Below, in pieces: positions 7,628 to 16,401 of a stretch of 64,000 nt of DNA. The stretch covers positions 248,001 to 312,000 of the forward strand of contig NZ_JACHJN010000005.1 of assembly GCF_014203665.1 (NCBI RefSeq). Reading direction: 5' to 3'. The translations under genes were made by a program, and so were the position numbers. Source of the stretch: Saccharothrix tamanrassetensis. GTDB taxonomy: Bacteria > Actinomycetota > Actinomycetes > Mycobacteriales > Pseudonocardiaceae. The stretch's first letter is position 1. Every line of letters begins with the position of its first letter. Below the pieces are notes generated by a model. That model worked only from the letters and a program-made list of their open reading frames with translations. It was not told where the DNA came from and did not search any database.

Positions 7628-9070
7628 ATGCCGACGGACTCCTGGGCAACGTTGTTGGTCGACGGGCAGTGGCGTCCGGGCGCCACGAGCTTCGAGGTGG
7701 TGGACCCGGCCACGCTGGAGCCGGTGGGCCGGGCCGCCGACGGCACCGCGCGGGACGCCCTGGAGGCGCTGGACGCGGCCTGCGCGGCGGCCGGGCCGTG
7801 GCGGTCGGTGACCGTCGAGGAACGCGGCGGCTACCTGCGCCGGGCCGCGGCCGCGATCCGTGACCGGGTCGACGCCCTGGCCGAGCTGCTGACCAGCGAG
7901 AACGGCAAGCCGCTCGGCGAGGCTCGGGCCGAGCTGCTGGGCAGCGCGCGGATGCTGGAGTGGAGCGCCGAGGAAGCCCGCCGGGCGGGCGGCCGGGTGC
8001 TGCCCGCGTCGCCGAACGGACCGGGGCTGGTGCTGAAGTCACCGGTCGGCCCCGCCCTGGCGATCACCCCGTGGAACTTCCCGGCCAGCATGCTGATCCG
8101 CAAGATCGGCCTGGCGCTGGCCGCCGGCGCGCCGCTGATCGTCAAGCCGGCCGAGCAGACCCCGCTGATCGCCACCGAGCTGGTGCGGATCCTGCACGAG
8201 ACGGGGCTGCCCGCCGGAGTGCTCCAGTCGATCACCACGTCGCGGCCCGCCGAGGTGGCCGGTGCGCTGCTGGCCGACCCGAGGCTGCGCAAGGTGAGCT
8301 TCACCGGCTCCACCGAGGTCGGGCTCGGACTGCTCCGCAACACCGACACCCACCTGCGGCGCACCTCGCTGGAGCTGGGCGGGCACTCGCCGGCGATCGT
8401 GTTCGCCGACGCCGACCTGCCCGCCGCGGCGGCCGGGGTGGTGGCGGCCAAGTTCTTCAACGCCGGCCAGAGCTGCGTCGCGGTGAACCGGCTGTACGTG
8501 CACCGGTCGGTGCACGACGACCTGCTCGACCTGATCGAGGAGAAGGTCGCCGCGCTGCGGGTAGGGCACGGGGCGGCCGAGGGCACCGGCATCGGGCCGC
8601 TGATCGACCAGGCCGGGCTGGACAAGGTGGAACGCCAGGTCGCGGACGCGGTCGCGGGCGGGGCGGAGGTGCGCCTCGGGGGCAGGCGGTGGTCCGGCCA
8701 GGACGGGCTCAAGGGCGCGTTCTACGAACCCACCGTGCTCACCGGGGTCGGCGACGACATGCTGGTCACCCGTGAGGAGACCTTCGGCCCGGTACTGCCG
8801 GTCTACTCCTTCGACACCGACGACGAGGCCGTGACCAGGGCGAACGACACCCAGTACGGCCTGGCGGCCTACCTGTTCGGCCGGGACCTGAGCCGGCTGT
8901 GGACCGCCGCGGACCGGCTGGACTTCGGGGTGATCGGGGTGAACGACCCGGCCCCGGTGCGACCGGAGCTGCCCTTCGGCGGCATGCGGAACAGCGGGCA
9001 GGAACGCGAGGGCGGTGCCGAGGGCATCGAGGCGTTCCTGGAGACCAAGGCGATCGCGATCAAGCTGTGA
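7628..9070 (+). CDS. NAD(P)-dependent aldehyde dehydrogenase (succinate-semialdehyde type)
   Basis: A 480-aa aldehyde dehydrogenase of normal length. Catalytic Cys is near residue 283 ([13 protein letters not shown]) and the general base Glu near 249 (SLELGGHSP). The nucleotide-binding region shows [15 protein letters not shown] and SFTGSTEVG. It would oxidise an aldehyde to the acid, and the subfamily resembles succinate- or glutarate-semialdehyde dehydrogenases. It is the first gene of a ten-gene plus-strand operon, 58 bp after operator 2, and is followed 11 bp later by an aminotransferase. That pairing (amine to aldehyde, aldehyde to acid) is typical of polyamine, GABA and amino-acid side-chain catabolism. 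Confidence 0.93.
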   Translation: MPTDSWATLLVDGQWRPGATSFEVVDPATLEPVGRAADGTARDALEALDAACAAAGPWRSVTVEERGGYLRRAAAAIRDRVDALAELLTSENGKPLGEARAELLGSARMLEWSAEEARRAGGRVLPASPNGPGLVLKSPVGPALAITPWNFPASMLIRKIGLALAAGAPLIVKPAEQTPLIATELVRILHETGLPAGVLQSITTSRPAEVAGALLADPRLRKVSFTGSTEVGLGLLRNTDTHLRRTSLELGGHSPAIVFADADLPAAAAGVVAAKFFNAGQSCVAVNRLYVHRSVHDDLLDLIEEKVAALRVGHGAAEGTGIGPLIDQAGLDKVERQVADAVAGGAEVRLGGRRWSGQDGLKGAFYEPTVLTGVGDDMLVTREETFGPVLPVYSFDTDDEAVTRANDTQYGLAAYLFGRDLSRLWTAADRLDFGVIGVNDPAPVRPELPFGGMRNSGQEREGGAEGIEAFLETKAIAIKL

Positions 9071-9081
9071 GGACCACGGAC

Positions 9082-10431
9082 ATGACCACCCAGAAAGATC
9101 GGGTTCCAAGAGATCCGGCCCCGGAAGGCAGTGCACCGGGAGACCGGGCACCGGAAGGCCGGCCGGGCGTCGCCGACGAACTGGCCGAGCTGGACAAGCG
9201 CGCGATCATCCACCCGCACACCACGATCGGCGCGCCGGACGAGCCGGTGATCTTCGACCGCGGCGAGGGCGCCGTGCTGTGGGACGTGCGCGGCGAGTCC
9301 TACCTGGACGGCACCTGCGGCCTGTGGCAGTGCCCGGTCGGCCACGGTCGGCCGGAGCTGGCCGAGGCCGCCGCCGAGCAGATCCGGCGGCTGGAGTTCT
9401 ACTCCTCCTTCGGCGACTACTCCAACGAGCCGTCCATCCGGCTGGCCGAGCGGCTGCTGCGGCTGGCCCCGCCCGGCCTGGAGAAGGTGTTCTTCACCAA
9501 CGGCGGCTCCGAGGGCAACGAGACCGCGATCAAGCTCGCCCGGCTGGCCCACCACCACGCCGGGCACCCGGAGCGGACCGTCATCCTGGCCCGCACCGGC
9601 GGCTACCACGGCATGGCCGGCGGCTCGCTGGCCGCCACCGGCATCGACCGGCTCCGCGAGGGCTTCGGGCCGCTGCTGCCGGACGTGGAGTTCCTGGGCA
9701 AGCCGCACGCGCTGCACCACGACACCGACGCGCTGGTCGCCGAGCTGGAGCAGCGGATCGCCGAGCTGGGCGCGGACCGGATCGCGGCGTTCATCGGCGA
9801 ACCGGTGCTCGGCGTCGGCGGCATGGTCCCGCCACCGCCGGACTACTGGCCGCGGGTGCAGGAGGTGCTGCGCCGCAACGACATCCTGCTGGTCCTGGAC
9901 GAGATCGTGACCGCGTTCGGGCGGGTCGGGCACTGGTTCGCCGCCGAGCACTACGGCATCGAGCCGGACATGGTCGTCACGGCCAAGGGACTGACCAGCG
10001 GCTACATCCCGATGGGTGCGGTGCTGGTCGGCCGGCGGGTGCTCGACCTGGTCGACGGGGCGTGGTTCCCGCACGGCTTCACCTACAACGGGCACCCGGT
10101 CGGCGCCGCCGTGGCGCTGGCCAACCTGGACATCCTGGAACGGGAGGACCTGCCGCGGCGCGCCAAGGCGGTCGGCGCCCGGATCATGGACGGGCTGGCA
10201 CCGCTGGCCGAGCTGGACCACGTGCGCGAGGTGCGCGGGGTCGGGCTGATGCTCGGGATCGAGCTGGACCGGGACGCCGCCGGCGTGCAGTCCGGCGCGC
10301 GGGCGGACGGGCTGATCGTCCGCGCCGCCGGCAACAACATCGTCATCTCGCCGCCGTTGGTCATCACCGACGAGCAGGCGGACACGCTCGTGCGCCTCGT
10401 GTGCAAGCACGTGGCCGCAGTCGGGAACTAG
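9082..10431 (+). CDS. Class III PLP-dependent aminotransferase
   Basis: A 449-aa omega-aminotransferase. The PLP phosphate region is [15 protein letters not shown], the ring-binding Asp lies in [15 protein letters not shown], and the Schiff-base Lys is near residue 301 ([15 protein letters not shown]). Class III enzymes remove terminal amino groups from omega-amino acids, polyamines or related amines, usually to pyruvate or 2-oxoglutarate. ATG at 9082 follows a GAGGA site; the first 30 residues are low-complexity and charged. With the preceding aldehyde dehydrogenase it can turn a terminal amine into an acid. A second class III enzyme domain is encoded further down the same operon. Confidence 0.93.
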   Translation: MTTQKDRVPRDPAPEGSAPGDRAPEGRPGVADELAELDKRAIIHPHTTIGAPDEPVIFDRGEGAVLWDVRGESYLDGTCGLWQCPVGHGRPELAEAAAEQIRRLEFYSSFGDYSNEPSIRLAERLLRLAPPGLEKVFFTNGGSEGNETAIKLARLAHHHAGHPERTVILARTGGYHGMAGGSLAATGIDRLREGFGPLLPDVEFLGKPHALHHDTDALVAELEQRIAELGADRIAAFIGEPVLGVGGMVPPPPDYWPRVQEVLRRNDILLVLDEIVTAFGRVGHWFAAEHYGIEPDMVVTAKGLTSGYIPMGAVLVGRRVLDLVDGAWFPHGFTYNGHPVGAAVALANLDILEREDLPRRAKAVGARIMDGLAPLAELDHVREVRGVGLMLGIELDRDAAGVQSGARADGLIVRAAGNNIVISPPLVITDEQADTLVRLVCKHVAAVGN

Positions 10432-10476
10432 CGCCCGTCGCGGGCTCCACTGTCACCGCCGACCTCGGAGGTCGCC

Positions 10477-11508
10477 GTGCGTCGAAATACCACCACCGGA
10501 TGTCTGGCCCTGGTCCTCGTGCTCGCGACGGCCTGTGGCGCGAGCGGGCCGAGTGCCCCGACGCTCACCTTCGTGTCCACCGGGAGTTCCTTCCAGGACA
10601 ACCAGAAGACCGCGTGGCAGCAACCGTTCACCAACGAGACCGGCACCGCGTTCCGCAACGACGGGCCGGTGGACGAGGCCAAGCTGCGCACCATGGTGGA
10701 GGCCGGGAAGGTCACCTGGGACGCGGTGGACACCAGCGCCGCCGCCGCCGAGCAGTACTGCGGGACGTACCTGGAGAAGCTGGACTTCTCCGTCGTGGAC
10801 CGCAGTGCGTTCCCGCCGGGGACGGTCAGCGAGTGCGGGGTGCCCGCGTACTACTACAGCATCATCTTCATGTACGACACCAGGAAGTTCGGCGCGAACC
10901 CGCCCACGAAGATCGCCGACTTCTTCGACCCGGTGCGCTTCCCCGGCCGCCGGATCGTGCCGCCGGAGGTCGCGGCGGGGCTGCTGGAGGACGCGTTGCT
11001 CGCCGACGGCGTGCCGGTCGAGCAGCTGTACCCGCTCGACGTGGACCGGGCGCTGGGCAAGCTGGACGTGATCAAGAGCACCACCACGTTCGCCAAGACC
11101 TACGGGCAGATCCAGCAGTCCATGGTGGACGGCCAGGTGGACCTGGCGCTGGTGTCCACGGCGCGGGCGCACCAGTCGCTCAAGGCCGGCGCGCCGTTCG
11201 AACCGGTGTGGGACAAGACGATCGTGAACTGGAACGACCTGGTGGTGCCGAAGGGTTCGGCGAACCGGGACCTGGCGATGAAGTTCATCGCCTTCACCAG
11301 CAGGCCCGAGCAGTCCGCGAAGTTCTCCGAGCTGGCCTCGGTGCAGCCGGTGCACGAGAGCATCAAGCCGAAGTTCGACGACGTCCAGCGCCGCATCGAC
11401 GCGTTCTCCCCGGAGCACAAGCACAGCGTGGTGCTGGGCAACGCCAAGTGGTGGGCCCAGAACTTCGACGCGGTGACCAAGAAGTTCACCGCGTGGATGG
11501 CCGGGTGA
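10477..11508 (+). CDS. ABC transporter substrate-binding lipoprotein (spermidine/putrescine type), first copy
   Basis: A 343-aa secreted lipoprotein. A short Arg-led signal peptide ends in the lipobox LATAC at about residue 20. The mature part has the periplasmic-binding fold of PotD-like proteins (LTFVSTGSSFQDNQKTAW, later KFGANPPTKIADFFDP). GTG start is supported by GGAGGT just upstream. It begins the importer block: lipoprotein, two permeases, ATPase, second lipoprotein. The gene overlaps the first permease (ATGA). A polyamine-like or amine-containing organic solute is the likely ligand class. It is clearly paralogous to the protein at 14277-15305 (shared EAKLRTMVEAGKVTWD-type segment). 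Confidence 0.9.
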   Translation: MRRNTTTGCLALVLVLATACGASGPSAPTLTFVSTGSSFQDNQKTAWQQPFTNETGTAFRNDGPVDEAKLRTMVEAGKVTWDAVDTSAAAAEQYCGTYLEKLDFSVVDRSAFPPGTVSECGVPAYYYSIIFMYDTRKFGANPPTKIADFFDPVRFPGRRIVPPEVAAGLLEDALLADGVPVEQLYPLDVDRALGKLDVIKSTTTFAKTYGQIQQSMVDGQVDLALVSTARAHQSLKAGAPFEPVWDKTIVNWNDLVVPKGSANRDLAMKFIAFTSRPEQSAKFSELASVQPVHESIKPKFDDVQRRIDAFSPEHKHSVVLGNAKWWAQNFDAVTKKFTAWMAG

Positions 11509-12431
11509 TGCCGATGACCACGACGCCCGCCGAACCCGTGACGCCCGCCGGGCCCACCGTGCCCGGCGAGCCCGCGGCGGTGGCCGAGCCGCGGCGCAGG
11601 CGGCGCGCCGCGGCCGGGTGGGTCCTGCTGCCCGCGGTGGCGGTGCTGCTGGTGTTCTTCTTCTACCCGCTGGCCACCATCGTCTGGAGCAGCTTCACCG
11701 AACCGACCGTCGGCCTGGCCAACTACACCGCGCTGTTCACCGACGGCGTCTCGGTCACCGTGCTGCTGAGGACGCTTCGCACCGCGTTGATCGTGGCGTT
11801 GGTGGCGCTGGTGGTCGCCTACCCGTACGCGTACGCGATGACGCGGGTGTCCCGACGCACCCGGGCGGTGCTCACCGTGCTGGTGCTGCTGCCGTTCTGG
11901 ACCTCGGTGATGGCCCGCAACTTCGCCTGGTACCTCCTGGAGCAGCGCGACGGGCTGATCGACCGGTTCTTCTCGTTGTTCGGGATCGACGGGGTGGTGC
12001 TGCTCGGCAGCGTCACCGGGGTCACCGTGGCCATGGTGCAGGTGATGCTGCCGTTCATGGTGTTGCCGCTGTACAGCAACCTCAGCTCGATCGACCTGCG
12101 GTTGATGGACGCGGCGACCAGCCTCGGGGCGAGCCGCCCGAAGGCCTTCGCGCGGGTGTACCTGCCGCTGTCGCTGCCGGGTGTGGTGTCGGGCTTCTCG
12201 CTGGTGTTCATCGTGACGCTGGGGTTCTTCGTGACCCCGGCGCTGCTGGGCACACCGCAGCAGTCGCTGGTCTCGCAGGTGATCGAGACCAGGGTCGGGG
12301 ACCTGCTGGACTTCCCCGGCGCCGGCGCGATGGGCTCGGTGCTGCTGGCGGTCACGCTCGTGGTGTTGTTCGCGGTGAGCCGGATCGCCAAGCCCACCGC
12401 GGCCCTGAACCAGGCGGTGGATCGTGCCTAG
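11508..12431 (+). CDS. ABC transporter permease (PotB-like)
   Basis: A 307-aa integral membrane protein with about six transmembrane segments. The first (VLLPAVAVLLVFFFYPLATI) is preceded by an Arg-rich cytoplasmic stretch. The ATPase-contacting EAA-like loop appears as DAATSLGASRPKAFARVYLPLSLPG, as in PotB/PotH-type permeases. The ATG at 11508 overlaps the lipoprotein stop; a second ATG two codons on is equally possible. It ends inside the start of the second permease, so translation of the transporter subunits is coupled. It works with the next two gene products to import the solute delivered by the lipoprotein. Confidence 0.92.
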   Translation: MPMTTTPAEPVTPAGPTVPGEPAAVAEPRRRRRAAAGWVLLPAVAVLLVFFFYPLATIVWSSFTEPTVGLANYTALFTDGVSVTVLLRTLRTALIVALVALVVAYPYAYAMTRVSRRTRAVLTVLVLLPFWTSVMARNFAWYLLEQRDGLIDRFFSLFGIDGVVLLGSVTGVTVAMVQVMLPFMVLPLYSNLSSIDLRLMDAATSLGASRPKAFARVYLPLSLPGVVSGFSLVFIVTLGFFVTPALLGTPQQSLVSQVIETRVGDLLDFPGAGAMGSVLLAVTLVVLFAVSRIAKPTAALNQAVDRA

Positions 12432-13230
12432 TACGCGGGCAGGGCGGCCTCGCTCGATCGGCTGGGGCCTTCGGCTGTGGGTGACCGCGGTGGCGGTGCT
12501 GCTGCTCGCGCCGACCCTGGTGGTCATCCCGATGAGCTTCGGCGCCGGCCAGACCTTCGCGTTCCCGCCGAAGGAGTGGTCGCTGCGCTGGTACGAGGAG
12601 TTCTTCTCCTCGCCGCAGTGGATGTCGTCGGTGGTCACCTCGGCGCAGGCCGCGCTGCTGACCGGCGTGCTGGCCACGGTGATCGGGGTGGCCGCCGCGA
12701 TCGGGCTGGACCGGGGCCGGTTCCCCGGTCGCGAACTGCTGCGCTCGGCCATGATGGCGCCGATGATCGTGCCCGGCATCGTGGTCGCGGTGGCCATCTA
12801 CGGCACCTTCCTGCGCTGGCACCTCAACGGCACGCTGCTGGGCTTCGTGCTGGCGCACACCGTGCTGGCGGTGCCCTTCGTGATCACGTCGGTGTCCACC
12901 AGCCTGGCCGGCTACGACAGCACGGTGGAGGTCGCCGCCGCCAGCCTCGGCGCGTCCGGCTGGACGGTGCTGCGCCGGATCACGCTGCCGCTGCTGATGC
13001 CCGGCATCGCCTCCGGGTTCGTGTTCGCGTTCGTCACCTCGCTGGACGAGGTGGTGATCGCGCTGTTCCTGCAGACCCCGGAGATCCGCACGCTGCCCGT
13101 GCAGATGTACGACTCGATCACGCTGGAGATCGACCCGACCATCGCCGCGGCGTCCAGCCTGATCGTGGTGGTCACCACGGTGGCCCTGCTGCTGCCGCAA
13201 CTCGTCCGCCGACGCCGGAGTGAATCATGA
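12424..13230 (+). CDS. ABC transporter permease (PotC-like)
   Basis: A 268-aa membrane protein with about six hydrophobic segments and the EAA-type loop VEVAAASLGASGWTVLRRITLPLLMPG. Length and layout match PotC/PotI permeases. The GTG at 12424 overlaps the preceding permease by 8 bp; no other start fits the alignment of the first membrane segment (LWVTAVAVLLLAPTLVVIPM). Its TGA overlaps the ATPase ATG. It forms the second half of the membrane channel. Confidence 0.92.
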   Translation: MPSTRAGRPRSIGWGLRLWVTAVAVLLLAPTLVVIPMSFGAGQTFAFPPKEWSLRWYEEFFSSPQWMSSVVTSAQAALLTGVLATVIGVAAAIGLDRGRFPGRELLRSAMMAPMIVPGIVVAVAIYGTFLRWHLNGTLLGFVLAHTVLAVPFVITSVSTSLAGYDSTVEVAAASLGASGWTVLRRITLPLLMPGIASGFVFAFVTSLDEVVIALFLQTPEIRTLPVQMYDSITLEIDPTIAAASSLIVVVTTVALLLPQLVRRRRSES

Positions 13231-14273
13231 GGCCCTCCACCGCACCGACCTCGACCAGCCACGGGATCCGCATCTCCGGTGTGTCCAAGGTGTTCCCCGG
13301 CCTGCCCCGGCCGGCGGTCGACGACGTCACGCTGGACGTCGCGCCGGGGGAGTTCATGACCTTCCTCGGCCCGTCCGGCTCCGGCAAGACCACCACGCTG
13401 TCCATGATCGCCGGGTTCACCCCGCTCACCGCCGGCTCGATCTGCGTCGACGGCGAGGACATCAGCCGGCTCAAGCCGCACAAGCGGGACCTCGGCGTGG
13501 TGTTCCAGCAGTACGCGCTGTTCCCGCACCTGACGGTGACCAAGAACGTGGCCTTCCCGCTCCAGCAGCGCGCGGTGCCCAGAGCGGACGTCGAGGCCAG
13601 GGTGCGCGCGGCGCTGGAGCTGGTCGGGCTGGCCGACTTCGCCGACCGGCTGCCGCGCCAGCTGTCCGGCGGCCAGCAGCAGCGGGTGGCGCTGGCCCGC
13701 GCCGTGGTGTACCAGCCGCGCGCCCTGCTGATGGACGAGCCGTTGGGGGCGCTGGACAAGAAGCTGCGCGACCAGCTCCGGCGGGAGATCGCCCGGATGC
13801 ACCGCGAGCTGGGCATGACGTTCCTGTTCGTCACGCACGACCAGGAGGAGGCGCTGACGCTGTCCGACCGGATCGCGGTGTTCAACAACGGCAGGGTCGA
13901 GCAGGTCGGCACCCCGAATGAGCTGTACGAGCGGCCGAGCACGCTGTTCGTGGCCCAGTTCCTCGGGGAGTCCAACGTGTTCGCCGACGACGGCGCCGAG
14001 GTGGTGGTGGTCCGGCCCGAGCGGCTGGAACTGCACGCCGAACCCGGCGCGGTGCCCGACGGCTGCCGCCACCGCAAGGCCGTGATCACCGACATCGTCT
14101 ACGTCGGCAACCACCACCGGATCGGCCTGCGGTTCGCCGACGGCACGGAGGGCTCGGTGATGCGCCTGGCCGGCACCGCGCTGCCGGCCGCGCCGGGCGA
14201 GTCGGTGGTGGCCAGCTGGAGTCCGCGACACCAGGCCGCCGTGCCCCGGCCGGCCGCCACGTGGGGAGTGTGA
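13227..14273 (+). CDS. ABC transporter ATP-binding protein (PotA-like)
   Basis: A 348-aa ATPase. Walker A is GPSGSGKTT (about residue 47), the Q-loop is VVFQQYALFPHL, the signature is LSGGQQQR (about 145), Walker B is ALLMDEP and the switch His lies in FVTHDQEEA. The C-terminal 110 residues form a TOBE-like regulatory domain (VVVVRPERLELHAE). Such subunits power import of polyamines and related organic cations or carboxylates. ATG at 13227 overlaps the permease stop. A second binding lipoprotein follows after 3 bp. Confidence 0.95.
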   Translation: MRPSTAPTSTSHGIRISGVSKVFPGLPRPAVDDVTLDVAPGEFMTFLGPSGSGKTTTLSMIAGFTPLTAGSICVDGEDISRLKPHKRDLGVVFQQYALFPHLTVTKNVAFPLQQRAVPRADVEARVRAALELVGLADFADRLPRQLSGGQQQRVALARAVVYQPRALLMDEPLGALDKKLRDQLRREIARMHRELGMTFLFVTHDQEEALTLSDRIAVFNNGRVEQVGTPNELYERPSTLFVAQFLGESNVFADDGAEVVVVRPERLELHAEPGAVPDGCRHRKAVITDIVYVGNHHRIGLRFADGTEGSVMRLAGTALPAAPGESVVASWSPRHQAAVPRPAATWGV

Positions 14274-14276
14274 GAC

Positions 14277-15305
14277 GTGCGCAGAACCGGGATCGGGGTG
14301 GCCCTCGCCGCCCTGTTGCTGACCTCGTGCGGCACCGGCGGCGACACCAGGTCGCTGACCTTCGTGTCCTACGGCAAGGGCGCCTACCAGGAAGGGCAGC
14401 AGAAGGCGTTCCTGGAGCCGTACCAGAAGCAGTCGGGGGTCAAGGTCACGCTCGACGGGCCGTCGGACAACGCGAAGCTGCGCGCCATGGTGGAGGCCGG
14501 CCGGGTCACCTGGGACGTCATGGACACCGACGCGTTCATGGCGCGCGAGCACTGCGGCACGCTGCTGGAGAAGATCGACGTCGGCGACCTGAAGGACAGC
14601 TTCCCGCCGGGCACGCTGTCGGACTGCGGGGTGCCGGCGGCGTTGTTCGGCCTGATGCTGATGTACAACGAGAAGACCTACGGGGACAAGCCGCCCACGT
14701 CGCTGGCGGACTTCTACGACCCGGCGAAGTTCCCCGGCAAGCGGGTGGTGTACGCCAAGGACCCGGCCATCGGCCAGTTGGAAGCCGCGCTGCTCGCCGA
14801 CGGCGTCGCGCCGGAGCGGCTGTACCCGCTGGACGTCGACCGCGCGCTGAAGGTGCACGACCGGATCCGCCACGACCTCACGCTGGCGCAGACCTACGGG
14901 CAGCAGCAACAGGCCATGGTGGACAACCAGGCCGACCTCGCGCTGGTGGTCAGCGCGCGGGCGTACTCGACCCTGCGGGCCGGCGGCACGCAGTGGAAGC
15001 GGGTGCCCACCAAGGTCCCGGTGACCTGGGACGTGCTGGTGGTGCCCAAGGGCAGCAAGAACAAGGACCTGGCCCAGGAGCTGATCCGGTTCGCCTCCCG
15101 GCCGGAACCGGGCGCCCGGTTCGCCGAGCTGTCCGGCGCCGGCGCGGCGAACACCGCGGCCAAGCCGGAGCTGAACGACGTGCAGCGGCAGATCGACGTG
15201 CTCGGTCAGGACCGCGCCGCGGACAAGGTGTTCATCGACGCGGACTGGTGGACCGCCAACTACAGCAAGGTCGTCCAGGCCTGGACGGTGTGGCAGACCA
15301 GCTGA
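14277..15305 (+). CDS. ABC transporter substrate-binding lipoprotein (spermidine/putrescine type), second copy
   Basis: A 342-aa lipoprotein with lipobox LLTSC near residue 18, followed by the same fold and many shared segments as the lipoprotein at 10477-11508 (for example NAKLRAMVEAGRVTWDVMDT and QTYGQQQQAMVD). GTG at 14277 has GGGGAG upstream. The two copies flank the permease/ATPase genes, which suggests duplication followed by divergence so that one importer accepts two solutes. Either could be the main receptor. Both keep a Cys pair in the mature domain (CGT...CGVP). Confidence 0.9.
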   Translation: MRRTGIGVALAALLLTSCGTGGDTRSLTFVSYGKGAYQEGQQKAFLEPYQKQSGVKVTLDGPSDNAKLRAMVEAGRVTWDVMDTDAFMAREHCGTLLEKIDVGDLKDSFPPGTLSDCGVPAALFGLMLMYNEKTYGDKPPTSLADFYDPAKFPGKRVVYAKDPAIGQLEAALLADGVAPERLYPLDVDRALKVHDRIRHDLTLAQTYGQQQQAMVDNQADLALVVSARAYSTLRAGGTQWKRVPTKVPVTWDVLVVPKGSKNKDLAQELIRFASRPEPGARFAELSGAGAANTAAKPELNDVQRQIDVLGQDRAADKVFIDADWWTANYSKVVQAWTVWQTS

Positions 15306-15321
15306 GCAGGAGGAGGACTTC

Positions 15322-16401
15322 ATGCGTGCCGCGGTGTTGCAGCGCAGCGGGCTGGACGGGATCGCGATCCGGGACGACGTGTCCACTGTGGACGTCTCGG
15401 ACGTGCTGGTGCGGGTTCGGGTGCGGGCTGCCGGGGTGTGCCACTCCGACCTGTCGGCGGCCACCGGCCGGCTCGGGTTGACCCCGCCGGTGGTGCTCGG
15501 CCACGAGGCGGCCGGCGAGGTGTCGGCGATCGGGTCCGACGTGGACGGCTTCGAGGTGGGGGACCGGGTGATGGTGTCGTGGGTGCCGCAGTGCGGCGAG
15601 TGCGCGAGCTGCCGGCGCGGGCAGCCGGAGCTGTGCGGCTACAGCGCGCGGCCGGAGTACCGCCGGCCGCGGTTCGTGGTGGACGGTGAGCCGGTGGCCG
15701 CGCAGGCGGGCTGCGGCGCGTTCGCCGAGGAGATCGTGGTCACCCGGCACAACCTGGTGCCGCTGCCGGACGGGGTGCCGTTCGAGATCGGCGCGCTGGT
15801 GAGCTGCGGGGTGACCACCGGGGTCGGTGCGGTGCGGAACACGGCGGCGCTGGCGGCGGGGTCCAGCGCGGTGGTGATCGGCTGCGGCGGCGTCGGGATG
15901 GCCATCGTGCAGGCCGCCCGCGCCGCCGGCGCCGCCGCGGTGCTGGCGGTGGACCCGGTCGCGGCGAAACGGGAGCTGGCACTGGAACTGGGTGCCACCG
16001 ACGTCGCGGAGCCGGCCGGCCTGGCCGCCGCGGTGGCGTCGGTGACCGGCGGGGAAGGCTTCGACGTGGCGTTCGAAGCGGTGGGCGTGCCGGAGACCAT
16101 CCGGTCCGCCTACGACGCCACCCGGAGGGGCGGCACCACCGTGGTGGTCGGCGTCGGGGCGGCCGACGCGGTGGTGCCGTTCACGGCCCGCGAGCTGTAC
16201 GCCAGTGGTCGCCGGCTGGTCGGCTCGGTGTTCGGCTCCAGCGACGTGCGCCGGGACTACCCGCGGGTGATCGAGTCGTGGCGGGCGGGCGACCTGCGGC
16301 TGGAGAAGTTGATCAGTGACCGGATCGGGCTCGCCGATCTCCCGGAAGCGCTGGCCGCCCTGCGGGCGGGCTCCGCACTGCGTTCGGTGGTGGTGTTCTG
16401 A
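15322..16401 (+). CDS. Zinc-dependent alcohol dehydrogenase (MDR family)
   Basis: A 359-aa medium-chain dehydrogenase. The catalytic zinc ligands are in GVCHSD and GHEAAG, the structural zinc site is the four-Cys lobe CGECASCRRGQPELC, and the NAD-binding motif is IGCGGVGM. It would interconvert an alcohol and an aldehyde or ketone with NAD(H). A strong purine-rich ribosome site lies upstream of ATG 15322. The stop overlaps the start of the kinase/phospholyase fusion (TGATG). In this operon it could supply the aldehyde consumed by the first gene's dehydrogenase, if the imported substrate is an amino alcohol. Confidence 0.93.
   Translation: MRAAVLQRSGLDGIAIRDDVSTVDVSDVLVRVRVRAAGVCHSDLSAATGRLGLTPPVVLGHEAAGEVSAIGSDVDGFEVGDRVMVSWVPQCGECASCRRGQPELCGYSARPEYRRPRFVVDGEPVAAQAGCGAFAEEIVVTRHNLVPLPDGVPFEIGALVSCGVTTGVGAVRNTAALAAGSSAVVIGCGGVGMAIVQAARAAGAAAVLAVDPVAAKRELALELGATDVAEPAGLAAAVASVTGGEGFDVAFEAVGVPETIRSAYDATRRGGTTVVVGVGAADAVVPFTARELYASGRRLVGSVFGSSDVRRDYPRVIESWRAGDLRLEKLISDRIGLADLPEALAALRAGSALRSVVVF

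Noticed and set aside
9015..11507. N-terminal extension of the first permease frame
   Set aside because: The frame is open far upstream, but those residues are shadows of the aminotransferase and lipoprotein genes; homology begins at 11508.
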